The notes: a model not told the origin generated them from the letters alone. DNA of 64,000 nucleotides from JAWLBM01 sp041687675 (GCA_041687675.1 JAWLBM010000003.1:124001-188000), one strand, 5' to 3'. Positions 35,397 through 43,571 are shown, counted from the first letter of the stretch. Program-made: numbers and translations.

Positions 35397-35991
35397 ACTC
35401 GGCGACGCCTCAAAAACAGGCAGCCGAATCGTGGCGGAAACGGGGCGGATCGGATTCGCGCCGACCCGATTGTCGGACATGTACACCGGGGCAACAGCCT
35501 CCGGCGGGCGGAGTTCAATTCAATTTGTATGGTAGTTTCGAAGCAACTTGGAGCAGTTCGGCGACTTCTTCCTCCGCCGCAGCGCTCTGTCCGGCATCGA
35601 CCACGCCATCGGCAGCCGTCGCCTGGCCATGCACCCATGAAGTGTGGACAGCGACTGCCCACGAGGACCGAAGGCCGGATGCGGTTCGGCCGGGGCGGCG
35701 GGCGGTTGAAGGTCCGGACCTGCGCCGGCGGGACGCGGCGGGGGGCCCCGATCGGCGTTCGATCCAATTCGACGGGTGTTCCGAACCGTTCGGCAACCCT
35801 CCCGCACGATCGGCCGAAAACTTTGCGCCGGTGTCGTGCCTGGGAGTTCTACTTCGGAATATCATTCGCGCGTCCGGCATCGGCGCGGAGTCGATCGACG
35901 GGAGAGCGGGGCGCGGCCGCGGCCAGCGGACCGCAGGCCCGGCGCCAGGGAAAGCCGGGAACGGGCAAGGACCACGACCGACACGGGAGAC

Positions 35992-36013
35992 GGGCGCCGG
36001 ACGGCCGGCGCCC
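35992..36013 (+). other. Strong GC hairpin in the leader of the plus-strand operon
   Basis: A perfect 9-bp stem (GGGCGCCGG / CCGGCGCCC) with an ACGG tetraloop ends 21 nt before the ATG at 36035. It has no T-run. It could stabilise the mRNA leader or attenuate translation of the small protein. Confidence 0.35.
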
Positions 36014-36034
36014 CTGCGACGGAGTGGACGATCC

Positions 36035-36280
36035 ATGGAAACGAGTGCGCGCGCATTGACGGAAACGGAATGGCGGGTCCTCCTCGACATCGGGGCCTTC
36101 GACGTCGGCTGGATACGCATGGACGCGGAGACGCTGGAGCGGCTCGCGGCGGTCGGCCTCGTGGACCTGGGGCCCGGCAAGCGCCCCCGGCTGACCTGGA
36201 CGGGCCGCGAATTCGTCGAGCTGCGCCTCAGCGGCCTTTTCCACATGGTCGGCGGCCCGGCGCAGGGCGCAGTGCCATGA
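36035..36280 (+). CDS. Small winged-helix-like protein heading the second alginate operon
   Basis: An 81-residue cytosolic protein. It begins with a helix (RALTETEWRVLLDIGA), followed by MDAETLERLAAVGLVDLGPG and the wing-like KRPRLTWTGREFVELRLSGL. The pattern helix, 'L-x-x-L-x-x-x-GLV', turn and 'P-x-LTWTGREFV' resembles small winged-helix domains, so DNA binding is possible. No family is recognised with confidence. GGAG lies 10 nt before the ATG. The stop overlaps the Sel1 gene by 4 nt (ATGA), so it is co-translated with the alginate-type genes that follow and could regulate the locus (inference). Confidence 0.5.
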   Translation: METSARALTETEWRVLLDIGAFDVGWIRMDAETLERLAAVGLVDLGPGKRPRLTWTGREFVELRLSGLFHMVGGPAQGAVP

Positions 36281-37680
36281 AGCGGCGCGTGGCGGTCGCG
36301 GCGGCGGCGATGCTGGTCATGGCCCAGCCGGCGGGCGCGGTCGGGCAGTCGCGCTTTCCCGGCGAGAACGAACTCGTCCGCGGGCGCTGGCACGAGGATC
36401 GGGGCGACCTCGGCACGGCCCGGTCGATCTACGAGGGCATCATCCTGCGCCGCCTCTCCGAGCGTGCGGCCCGCGCCGCGGGCGACCGCCTTGTCGGGAT
36501 CGCCCGTCGCTCGGGCGACGTCGGTCTCGAGATGCGCTGGCTCGAGGCGCTCGCCGCGGCGGGCGAGGCGAACCGCTTCGCCGAGCTTGCGAGCCGCGCC
36601 CGCGAGACCGGCGTGCTGCCGCCCGCCTTCCGGCAGATGGCGACGGGCTACGAGGCGGCGGCGCTGGAGTATCCCTCCGCGGGCCTTGCGATCTTCCTCG
36701 CCGAGCGTGCCGAGGCCGGCGAACTTGCCGCGACCGGCGTCATCAACCCCGGCGCGCTGTTCTGGTGGCGCCTGGCGCTGTCGCGCGGGTCCATCGGGGC
36801 GGTCGAGCCCGCCGCCGCCGCCCTCGCGCGGGAAGGCCGGACCGGCGAGGCGGCGGCGCTGATCGTCGCCCACGACCCGCTGCGGCTGGCTGACCGGATC
36901 GACAGGCTGGCGCGCGACCTCGCCCTCGGCCGGGCCGGCGCCGCGGCCGAGCGCGCGGGCGCGGCGGCGCTCCTCGACTACCTGCCGGCGCCCGTCGCGG
37001 CAGAAACGGCGGCGAAGCTCACCCGCGAGGCGGGGGCGGCCGGGGACATCGACGGCGCGCTGTTCTGGCTCGCCCGCTCCGGACCCGGGGCGACCGGCGC
37101 CGGCCTGCTCGCCCGCCTCCACGGCGCGGCCCGCGGCGAGGCGGCGAAGGCGAGGATCCTCGGCGAACTGGAAGCCCGGGCGGCCGCCGGCGATACGGAG
37201 GCGGCGGCGGCCGCCGCCCGGATCCGGCTCGAGGCGGGCGGCGCGCCCGACGCCGACACGGTCGGCTTCCTGCTCGTCGCCGCCTCCGCCGGCGAAGCGG
37301 GCGCGGCCGACCGGCTGGTCGGGCTCGTCGGCCGCCTCGCGCCCGGCGCTCCCGGGACCGCGGCGGCGCTCGCGGTGGTCGAAAGGGCGGCCGGCGAGGG
37401 CGATGCGGTCGCCATGACGGTGCTGGCGCGGCTCGCCGCGACCGGCGGCCCCGTGGTGGTCGACGCCGACGCGAGCCGTCGCTGGTATCGGCTCGCCGCC
37501 GAGGCGGGAAGCGCCGAGGCCCAGTACCGGACCGGGCTCTCGATGAGCCTAGACCCGGCGGCGGACCCGGCCGCCTCGCGCGGCTGGCTCGCCCGCGCCG
37601 CCGGCCAGGGCTATGCACCCGCGGTCGCGGCCATCGCCGGCCTCGATGCGTCGGATCCGGCCGGGCAGGCCTCGCCGTGA
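36277..37680 (+). CDS. AlgK-sized Sel1/TPR-repeat periplasmic protein
   Basis: A 467-residue exported protein, close in length to AlgK (about 475 in P. aeruginosa). The signal peptide is VAVAAAAMLVMAQPAGA. The body is helical repeats; clear Sel1 units sit near the C-terminus (ASRRWYRLAAEAGSAEAQYR and SRGWLARAAGQGYAPAVAAI). The N-terminal part is weaker and TPR-like. There is no lipobox, unlike AlgK. The gene overlaps its upstream neighbour by ATGA and its downstream AlgL-type neighbour by GTGA, so all three are coupled. On size and context it is the best AlgK candidate, but sequence similarity to AlgK is not demonstrable by eye. Confidence 0.7.
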   Translation: MKRRVAVAAAAMLVMAQPAGAVGQSRFPGENELVRGRWHEDRGDLGTARSIYEGIILRRLSERAARAAGDRLVGIARRSGDVGLEMRWLEALAAAGEANRFAELASRARETGVLPPAFRQMATGYEAAALEYPSAGLAIFLAERAEAGELAATGVINPGALFWWRLALSRGSIGAVEPAAAALAREGRTGEAAALIVAHDPLRLADRIDRLARDLALGRAGAAAERAGAAALLDYLPAPVAAETAAKLTREAGAAGDIDGALFWLARSGPGATGAGLLARLHGAARGEAAKARILGELEARAAAGDTEAAAAAARIRLEAGGAPDADTVGFLLVAASAGEAGAADRLVGLVGRLAPGAPGTAAALAVVERAAGEGDAVAMTVLARLAATGGPVVVDADASRRWYRLAAEAGSAEAQYRTGLSMSLDPAADPAASRGWLARAAGQGYAPAVAAIAGLDASDPAGQASP

Positions 37681-38603
37681 CGCGCCGGCTCCCCCGCGCC
37701 ACCATCGCCGCGGCGGCCGCCGTCGTCTGGCTCGCCGGCTCGGCCCCGACCGCCGCCGCCGGCCTCGGCCTCGAGGCGACCTGCGCCGGGATCTCCGGCC
37801 CGATGGCAATGCCGGCGACCTTCTCGAAATACGCCTGGAGCGACGACAGCCGCTCGGTCGCGGATCCGGCGGCCGCCTCCCGGCGGCAGCGGCAACTTGC
37901 CGACATCCGCGCCTTCGTCGCCGGGATCGGCGATCTCGCCTCCCGCTACCGCGCGGGCGGGGAGGAGGGGGGAGCCGCCGCCAGGTGTTTGATGATGCGG
38001 CTCGCGGAGTGGGCCGCGGCAGACGGGTTCCTGGGGCTTTCCACCGAGGACGCGTTCCTCAGCCGGGACGTGCTGGTGACCGACCTCGCCCGCGCCTATG
38101 CGGCCGTGGAGGCGGCGCCGGTCGAGGACGTCGACCGGGCGGCCGTGCGGGACTGGTTCGGCCGCATCGCCCGCGACACGATCGCCTTCTACGAGTTCGC
38201 CGCCGGTCCCCGCAGCCGGGCCAACAACCACCGCTACTGGGCCGGCGTCGCGGTCGGCACCATCGGCGCCGTCAACGGGGACGCGGTGCTGAGGCGCTGG
38301 GCCGTCGACACCCTTCGGATGGGCCTTTGCCAGGTGCGATCGGACGGTGCCCTGCCTCTGGAACTCGCCCGCGGCCGCCGCGCGCTCGAGTACCACGTCT
38401 ATGCGCTGAGGGCCTTGACCGAACTCGCCGCCGTGGTGGGCGAGGCCGGCGCCGACGGGCTGGGCGGCTGCGAGGGCGGCATGGAGAGGCTGCGGCGGTT
38501 CGTCCTCGCCTGGGCGGCCGGGGACGCGCCGGACGGCGCGCCGCCCCAGGAGACCCTCCCCGGCGCCTCCCGCCGCTTCGTCGCGGAACTCCCGGGAAGC
38601 TGA
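37677..38603 (+). CDS. Second PL5 alginate lyase (AlgL-like)
   Basis: A 308-residue exported protein with a signal peptide (TIAAAAAVVWLAGSAPTAAA) starting at GTG, which overlaps the Sel1 stop by 4 nt. The PL5 active site is complete: N184-H185 in ANNHRYWAG, R232 in LELARGRRA and Y239 in EYHVYAL, again with 54-residue H-to-Y spacing. It is about 55 residues shorter than the operon AlgL, mainly at the C-terminus. Two lyases in separate operons suggests different jobs, for example polymer editing and release (inference). No substrate preference can be read from the sequence. Confidence 0.85.
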   Translation: MTRRLPRATIAAAAAVVWLAGSAPTAAAGLGLEATCAGISGPMAMPATFSKYAWSDDSRSVADPAAASRRQRQLADIRAFVAGIGDLASRYRAGGEEGGAAARCLMMRLAEWAAADGFLGLSTEDAFLSRDVLVTDLARAYAAVEAAPVEDVDRAAVRDWFGRIARDTIAFYEFAAGPRSRANNHRYWAGVAVGTIGAVNGDAVLRRWAVDTLRMGLCQVRSDGALPLELARGRRALEYHVYALRALTELAAVVGEAGADGLGGCEGGMERLRRFVLAWAAGDAPDGAPPQETLPGASRRFVAELPGS

Positions 38604-38765
38604 GGAACCGCCCGGTCTGCCGGACGGCAAGCAAGCGGCCCGCGGCGAAGTCGCCGGCAGCTACTCCATCCGGGACACGATCCATTAAGCCGGAGGAGCC
38701 GTTACCCGAGCCCTGATCAGGAGCGTGGACCCGGCGAGCGGTGCAGCACGTGACCAGTTCCTGAC

Positions 38766-39112
38766 TCACTGCCAGAGAGTAGATCGCATCAACCCGAAAA
38801 CCAGGAGCTGTATGCCCGTCGCGACCTGGAGCACGCCGAACACGGCGCCTGGGACGAGGAGCGGCGGCATGCCGATACGCGCATGCACCAGTCTCCGATC
38901 AGCGTGGCGCCGAAGGTCGCGGTGGCCATCATATTCGCGACCTGCTTCCCCCAGTCGCGACTTGAGATCGCCGACGTGGTCGCACTCATCCTCGTCGCCA
39001 ACTGACCGAGGCCCGCCGTCACCCCGGCGAAGAGGGGTATCACGCCCAGGGGGCCCATCATCATGAAGACGAGGGTCGCGAGAACCGGCAGGGGAAGTGT
39101 CTGATCGACCAC
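38766..39112 (-). pseudogene. MarC-like membrane protein remnant (frameshifted)
   Basis: Reading left from GTG at 39112, one frame gives LPVLATLVFMMMGPLGVIPL and FAGVTAGLGQLATRM, then runs through ATATFGATLIGDWCM near 38883. The next recognisable piece, RIGMPPLLVPGAVFGVLQVA and IQLLVFGLM, is in another frame and ends at a stop at 38766. Joined, they follow the MarC pattern (N/G-PL...FxxLT.G, GxxVMxxxGIxxPxLxxxGG). The family is about 200 residues, so the C-terminal half is missing as well. It is a decayed gene with at least one frameshift and is unlikely to make a product. Confidence 0.45.
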
Positions 39113-39126
39113 TTGGCATCTCTGCG

Positions 39127-40920
39127 TCAGAACGTCCAGTAGAGGCTCGCCTGGAGCGACAGCCAGGGTTCGTCGGCGCCGACGTCGCGCAGCGCCCTGC
39201 CGGGCAGCGCCACGGATCCGAGGCTCTGGAGGAAGAGGTTTTCGTTGATCGCCCACCGCGCCGAAAGGGTGAATTCGTTGCCGATGTCGAGCGAGGAGAG
39301 CGTGGAGAGCGCGGGATTGGAGCCGAGGTTGTTCTCCTCGGCGGCCCGCAGGAGATGCCAGTCCAGCGTGATGTTCAGCCGCGGGTCGGGCGTGACGTTG
39401 AACTGGAGGCGGTGCACGGCGAGGTTGGAGTTGGAGGTGAGCTTCCCGAAGTTGATGCCCTGGAGCCAGTTCCCGAGCCCGGTCGAGAGCAGCGGGTCGA
39501 AGCGCTCGTAGCGCGCCGTCGCGGGATCGTCGCCGCTGAAGTAGGAGAAGCGGTAGGAGAGGCTCGGCGTCCACGGCAGGTCGACGGCGCGGTAGCCGAT
39601 CAGCGCGTAGCCGCCGTAGGTGGAGATGTCCTCGTCGGGGTGGAACTGGTGGGCGAGTTCCCCCTCCAGCCACATGCCGGGCTGCCCGAAGGCTCCCGAC
39701 CACCGGCCGTGGCCCGAGACGGTGACCAGCCCCTCGCGGTCCAGGCGGCGCCCGTCAGGGGTGGCGAAGGTCGAGTCCGAGCCGGGAACCGTGATCAGGC
39801 TGGCGTCCAGCGACAGGCCGGTCGCGAGCGTGCGGCGCAGGTTGACGCCCGCGAAGGTCGAGTTGCTCTCCAGCGACTCCAGTTCGTTCGGATCGATGTA
39901 GAAGACCTTCAGCGCCCAGTCGTCCAGGCTGATGTCGCCGACCATGGAGAAGTCGTTCGCGTTCCGCGCGCCGAGGTAGGTCGCCCCTCGCCCGTCGATG
40001 TTCGCCGACCCTCGCACGAAGTGGATCAGGAAGCCGTCGTTCAGCGTCACGTTCTGGCGGCCGAGGCTGACGTTGGCCGTCAGGTCCCGGTCGGGATCGA
40101 CATAGAGAAGCCCGGCATAGGCCTTCTCCACCGCCGTCGCGATCCTCGCGTCGTCGCGATAGATGTCCTGGCCGGCGGAGCCGGAGGTGATGCCGGTCAG
40201 CGCGCCATAGGCATAGAAGGGGCTGTCCCCGAGCTGCGTCGCGCCGCCGATGCCGTACTCGACGAAGGCCTCGGTCCAGGTCGCCTGGCGGCCAGGGAGG
40301 TCGCCGGCGATCGGGCTGGAGCCGGCGAACAGCGCCGGGGCTCCGAACCAGGCGTTGGTGTCGGCGTAGACGCCGTTGCCGCCGGTGAGGATCGCGGTCA
40401 CGAAGCTGCGGTCGGTGCGCACGATGACGGGGAAATCGCCCAGCTGCCCCCTGACGATGCCCTCCACGACGCCGGGTCCGTCGGGCCCCACCGTGTCGAC
40501 CTCGACGAGGAGGACGATCGACCCGTCGCCCCTCTCGAGCAGCGACGGTTCCAGCGCGCCTGTCCCGATCCGCGAGCGCAGGGCGGAGAGTCGCGTCGCC
40601 ACCGCGACCCGGTCGTAGCCCGAGCCCGGGAGCGCGGCGAGGGAGGAGCGGACCAGCTTGACGACGGCGTCGTCGCGGGCCGGGTTTCCGCTGCCGTTGC
40701 GCAGCTCGACCCGGACCTCCCCGATCACCGCGCCGCTGGCGCGGCCGGACAGCGGGATCGCCGACACGCCGGAGGCCGGGCCCGAGCCGTCCTGCGACGC
40801 GGCGGGGGACACGGCGGCGACCAGCGCCGCCGCCATCACGGCCGGGCCGACCTTGTGGCCGAGCTGGCCAGGACCGCGCCCTGGACGCAACACGCGGACG
40901 ATCCGGCGGATGCTGGTCAC
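39127..40920 (-). CDS. AlgE-like alginate export porin with POTRA-like N-terminal domain
   Basis: A 597-residue outer-membrane protein starting at GTG, with an extended signal region (PAVMAAALVAAVSPAASQDG). Residues ~65-165 form a beta-alpha-alpha-beta-beta unit resembling a POTRA domain (VIGEVRVELRNGSG, then IVLLVEVDT). The rest is beta-barrel strands ending in Phe (QASLYWTF). Strand pairs such as FSMVGDISLDDWALKVFYID and FDPLLSTGLGNWLQGINF match the alginate export family. P. aeruginosa AlgE has 490 residues and no such domain. It is transcribed with the upstream SDR (GTGA overlap) and not with the main operon. It likely forms the export pore for the polymer. Confidence 0.78.
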   Translation of the reverse strand: MTSIRRIVRVLRPGRGPGQLGHKVGPAVMAAALVAAVSPAASQDGSGPASGVSAIPLSGRASGAVIGEVRVELRNGSGNPARDDAVVKLVRSSLAALPGSGYDRVAVATRLSALRSRIGTGALEPSLLERGDGSIVLLVEVDTVGPDGPGVVEGIVRGQLGDFPVIVRTDRSFVTAILTGGNGVYADTNAWFGAPALFAGSSPIAGDLPGRQATWTEAFVEYGIGGATQLGDSPFYAYGALTGITSGSAGQDIYRDDARIATAVEKAYAGLLYVDPDRDLTANVSLGRQNVTLNDGFLIHFVRGSANIDGRGATYLGARNANDFSMVGDISLDDWALKVFYIDPNELESLESNSTFAGVNLRRTLATGLSLDASLITVPGSDSTFATPDGRRLDREGLVTVSGHGRWSGAFGQPGMWLEGELAHQFHPDEDISTYGGYALIGYRAVDLPWTPSLSYRFSYFSGDDPATARYERFDPLLSTGLGNWLQGINFGKLTSNSNLAVHRLQFNVTPDPRLNITLDWHLLRAAEENNLGSNPALSTLSSLDIGNEFTLSARWAINENLFLQSLGSVALPGRALRDVGADEPWLSLQASLYWTF

Positions 40921-41714
40921 TCAGGCTTCAGCCGGATCCGCCGGCCCCCGCCAGCCACCTGGATCGTCTGGCCGGACACCCATCCGCCGGCGCGCGAGGC
41001 GAGCCAGAGGAAGGCGTTGGCGACATCCTGGGGCGCCCCGGCGCGGCCGGTCAGGTTGTCCGGATGGGCGAGCGCATGCTGGGCGGCCTCGTCGAGGCCG
41101 GCGGCCGCATAGCCCTCGGTGAGCACCGTTCCGATCAGGATCGTGTTGACCCGGACCTGCTTGGCGAAGTAGTGGGCGACGCCTAGCATCAGGTGGTTGA
41201 GCGCCGCCTTGGCGGCCGAGTAGGCGAGGAAGTCGAAGGCGGGCATCACGCCGACGAGCGACCCCGAGTTGGTGACCGAGGCGTTCTCGGCCATGAGGAG
41301 ATGCGGCCTGCAGGCGGCGGTCATCCTGAGCGCCGACAGGGTGTTCAGCCGATAGCTCTGGATCATCTCCTCGGCCGGAATGGCCAGCGGGTCGTCGTGG
41401 GCGCGGCCCCAGCCGACGTTGTTGACCAGCGTCGAAACCCCGCCGAACGCCTTCACGGTCGCGCCGACGCAGGCATCGATCTGCGCGTCGTTGGTGACGT
41501 CGCAGGCCATCCCGATCACCTCGGAACCGGTCTCGGCGCTGATCGCCCGCGCGGTGGCCGCCGCCTTGTCGCCGTCGAGGTCGGCGATCATCACCCTGGC
41601 CCCCGCTCCCGCGAAGGTCCGGGCGATCGCCTCGCCGATGTTCTGGGCGCCTCCGGTCACGATCGCGGCATGGCCGCCCATCCTGAAGTCGGCGAACGAA
41701 TCGAAGCTGGTCAT
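40917..41714 (-). CDS. Short-chain dehydrogenase/reductase
   Basis: A 265-residue classical SDR. The cofactor site is AIVTGGAQNIGEAIARTFAG with D46 (MIADLD) ending strand 2, which favours NAD(H). The catalytic set is S in NSGSLVG, Y in YSAAKAALNH and the following Lys; the Asn position is in LVNNVGWGR. No signal peptide is present. The stop overlaps the AlgE-like GTG by 4 nt, so it is co-translated with the porin gene. SDRs can reduce unsaturated uronate monomers from alginate breakdown; that role is an idea from context only. Close relatives include hydroxysteroid-dehydrogenase-type enzymes, so the substrate is open. Confidence 0.85.
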   Translation of the reverse strand: MTSFDSFADFRMGGHAAIVTGGAQNIGEAIARTFAGAGARVMIADLDGDKAAATARAISAETGSEVIGMACDVTNDAQIDACVGATVKAFGGVSTLVNNVGWGRAHDDPLAIPAEEMIQSYRLNTLSALRMTAACRPHLLMAENASVTNSGSLVGVMPAFDFLAYSAAKAALNHLMLGVAHYFAKQVRVNTILIGTVLTEGYAAAGLDEAAQHALAHPDNLTGRAGAPQDVANAFLWLASRAGGWVSGQTIQVAGGGRRIRLKPE

Positions 41715-41872
41715 TGAGCATGCCCTCTTGCCTGAAGACGCCGCGATGGCGGCCGGGTCGGGTGTTTCTGCGGATGCGACGGAGCGCCCTCGCAGCGCCG
41801 CCCCCTCGGTCCGGTCTCAGCCGGATGAGGCCTGCGGCCTGGCGGGTCCGCGCGGCGGTTGCCGCTTACCCC

Positions 41873-42640
41873 TCAGTCGAGTTCCTGGATGCCGCCGCCG
41901 GACACCGTCAGCACCTGCCCGCTCACCCAGGCCGCCGCGGGCGAGCAGAGGAACAGGGCCGCGTTGGCCATGTCCTCGGGCTTGCCCAGCCGCTTCAGGG
42001 GCGTGTGCTTCAGCATCTGCGCCTCGACCTGCGGGTTGAGCACGGTCGCCAGCGCGGCGGTCATCGTCGCGCCCGGGGCGATGGCGTTGACGCGGATCCC
42101 CTTCGGTCCGAGATCGAAGGCGACGTTCCGGGTGAGGTGGTTCTCCGCGGCCTTGGAGGAGCCGTAGGACGCCATGCGGACGTTCTTGTTCTCGCCGGCC
42201 ATCGAGGAGATGTTCAGGATCGCTCCCCCGCCGGCTGTCTCCATGTGCGGGGTCGCCAGCTGCATCAGCCGGAACACCGAGAAGACGTTGAGCTCGTAGG
42301 CCCAGTGGAAGTCGCCCATCGGCATGTCGAAGGGCTTCGGCCCGCCGCCGCCGGCGTTGTTGACCAGGATCGTCAGCTTGCCGAAGGAGGATACCGCCGT
42401 TTCCACGACAGCGGCGAGATCCTCCTCCCGGGTGACGTTGCAGGCGACGCCCACGGCCTTGCCGCCGGCGGCCGTGATCTCGGCGGCGACGGTCTCGGCG
42501 GCATCGCCCTTCAGATCGCTGACCACCACCGACGCACCGGCCCCGGCGAAGGTGAGCGCGATGGCCCGGCCGATGCCGGCGCCGGCCCCCGTGACCACGG
42601 CGACGTCGCCGTCCAGCCTGAAGGCGTTCGCGTCGAACAT
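41873..42640 (-). CDS. Short-chain dehydrogenase/reductase (HdhA-like)
   Basis: A 255-residue SDR. The TGxxxGIG motif is TGAGAGIGRAIALTF, with strand-2 Asp in VVSDLKGD. The active site is S (ISSMAGEN), Y (YGSSKAAENHLT) and K. ILVNNAGGGGP is the NNAG motif, and the C-terminus SGQVLTVSGGG closes the fold. Resemblance to 7-alpha-hydroxysteroid dehydrogenase-like proteins is general. The start at 42640 has GAGGGAG upstream. It is about 160 nt upstream of the second SDR on the same strand and may share its transcript. A winged-helix regulator lies upstream in the same direction. Confidence 0.85.
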   Translation of the reverse strand: MFDANAFRLDGDVAVVTGAGAGIGRAIALTFAGAGASVVVSDLKGDAAETVAAEITAAGGKAVGVACNVTREEDLAAVVETAVSSFGKLTILVNNAGGGGPKPFDMPMGDFHWAYELNVFSVFRLMQLATPHMETAGGGAILNISSMAGENKNVRMASYGSSKAAENHLTRNVAFDLGPKGIRVNAIAPGATMTAALATVLNPQVEAQMLKHTPLKRLGKPEDMANAALFLCSPAAAWVSGQVLTVSGGGIQELD

Positions 42641-42812
42641 GCCTGTCTCCCTCGCCTCCGCCGAATGCGGACGTGCCAACCTAAGTCGGCGGCGAGTGTG
42701 TCGAGGTCATTCGCGAGCGCAATGGATTGGGTGCTCATTCTGAGCAGGCAACCGGCTTATGTCAGGCGCCGGATGGACCCGGGCGGCTGGGGCCGCGCCC
42801 GGGTTCACCCGA

Positions 42813-43325
42813 TCAACGCTCCAGATCAGTCAGCGCGCTCACAAGACGTGCTACCCGCGCGATCGAGCGGTGGTCCAGGGCGCTGAGGTCGGTTCGGGCC
42901 CGTGCTTCTCCCTCGACAAATCTGATCCGCCACGACCCGTTCTCTGTCTGCTCGATCCATCCGCTCGCCGCGAGAGCCGCCAGTTTGCGTCGGATGGTCT
43001 GACGCGGAATACCGGTGAGGTCGGACAGCCGACTGGCGGAAACCGCGCCCGAATCCGCCTGCGCGACGATGGGATCCGGCGCATCCACGCGGCGAACCCA
43101 GTGCAGCGTCGCCTGTCCGATCACCGCCAGGATCAGCATCTTCTGAAGATCGCCGCCGAACTGGCGTGAGCAATCCACGAGGTGCTCGGTCAGGAACTGA
43201 ACATACGCATACTGAAAGGCACGGTAGCGATCCCGAAACACAGCTTCCAGCCGCTCGGCGCGGGTTGCGGCCTGATCGCTCGATCCGCCCGGCGGTTTTT
43301 CACCGTGCCTCATCATCACCCCCAT
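42813..43325 (-). CDS. Winged-helix transcriptional regulator
   Basis: A 170-residue cytosolic protein (from ATG 43325). The C-terminal half contains a helix-turn-helix: VSASRLSDLTGIPRQTIRRK (~98-117), followed by LAALAASGWIEQTENGSWRI as the wing. The preceding ~95 residues are helical (RYRAFQYAYVQFLTEHLVDC) and include Trp/Arg-rich patches. The wHTH pattern 'S-x-x-LS-LTGIPRQTVRRK-L-x-L-GWI' occurs in MarR/IclR-like and small sensory regulators; no specific family is recognised. GAGG lies upstream of the start. It is upstream of the SDR-AlgE unit on the same strand and may control it (inference). Confidence 0.72.
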   Translation of the reverse strand: MGVMMRHGEKPPGGSSDQAATRAERLEAVFRDRYRAFQYAYVQFLTEHLVDCSRQFGGDLQKMLILAVIGQATLHWVRRVDAPDPIVAQADSGAVSASRLSDLTGIPRQTIRRKLAALAASGWIEQTENGSWRIRFVEGEARARTDLSALDHRSIARVARLVSALTDLER

Positions 43326-43571
43326 CCATGCCTCACGTCGAAATTGTTCGCAGGGCAACAAAGTCAACGAGACCTTCGGCGGTCGCACTCTGGCAGCTCG
43401 CGGGAGGTGGTCTCTCGAAGGAGCCAAACCCCGCGTCGCTCAAAATGAGCAGCAATCGCATTGACCCCCACGAAGGGCTCAATGACTTTCGTCGGCGACG
43501 AAACGAGGAGTGCGCGGCAGCGGCGACGACGCCGACGATGCGAAGTCGGCCCGAACCGAGGAACAGACAGA

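Larger units (their letters stand above)
34985..36034. promoter_or_regulatory. Divergent regulatory region between the two alginate operons
   Basis: About 1.05 kb with no supported gene lies between algD and the plus-strand Sel1-algL unit. Positions 35050-35200 are strongly AT-rich against the GC-rich background. It holds a sigma70-like promoter for algD, the 20-bp palindrome at 35377-35396 and a strong GC hairpin at 35992-36013. The size and composition suggest several regulators act here, as at Pseudomonas algD, but no specific AlgR or AmrZ site was recognised. Confidence 0.6.

Noticed and set aside
35515..37122. Minus-strand frame across the divergent alginate promoter region
   Set aside because: It spans the AT-poor side of the control region and the Sel1 gene antisense, with Arg/Pro-rich translation and no motif.
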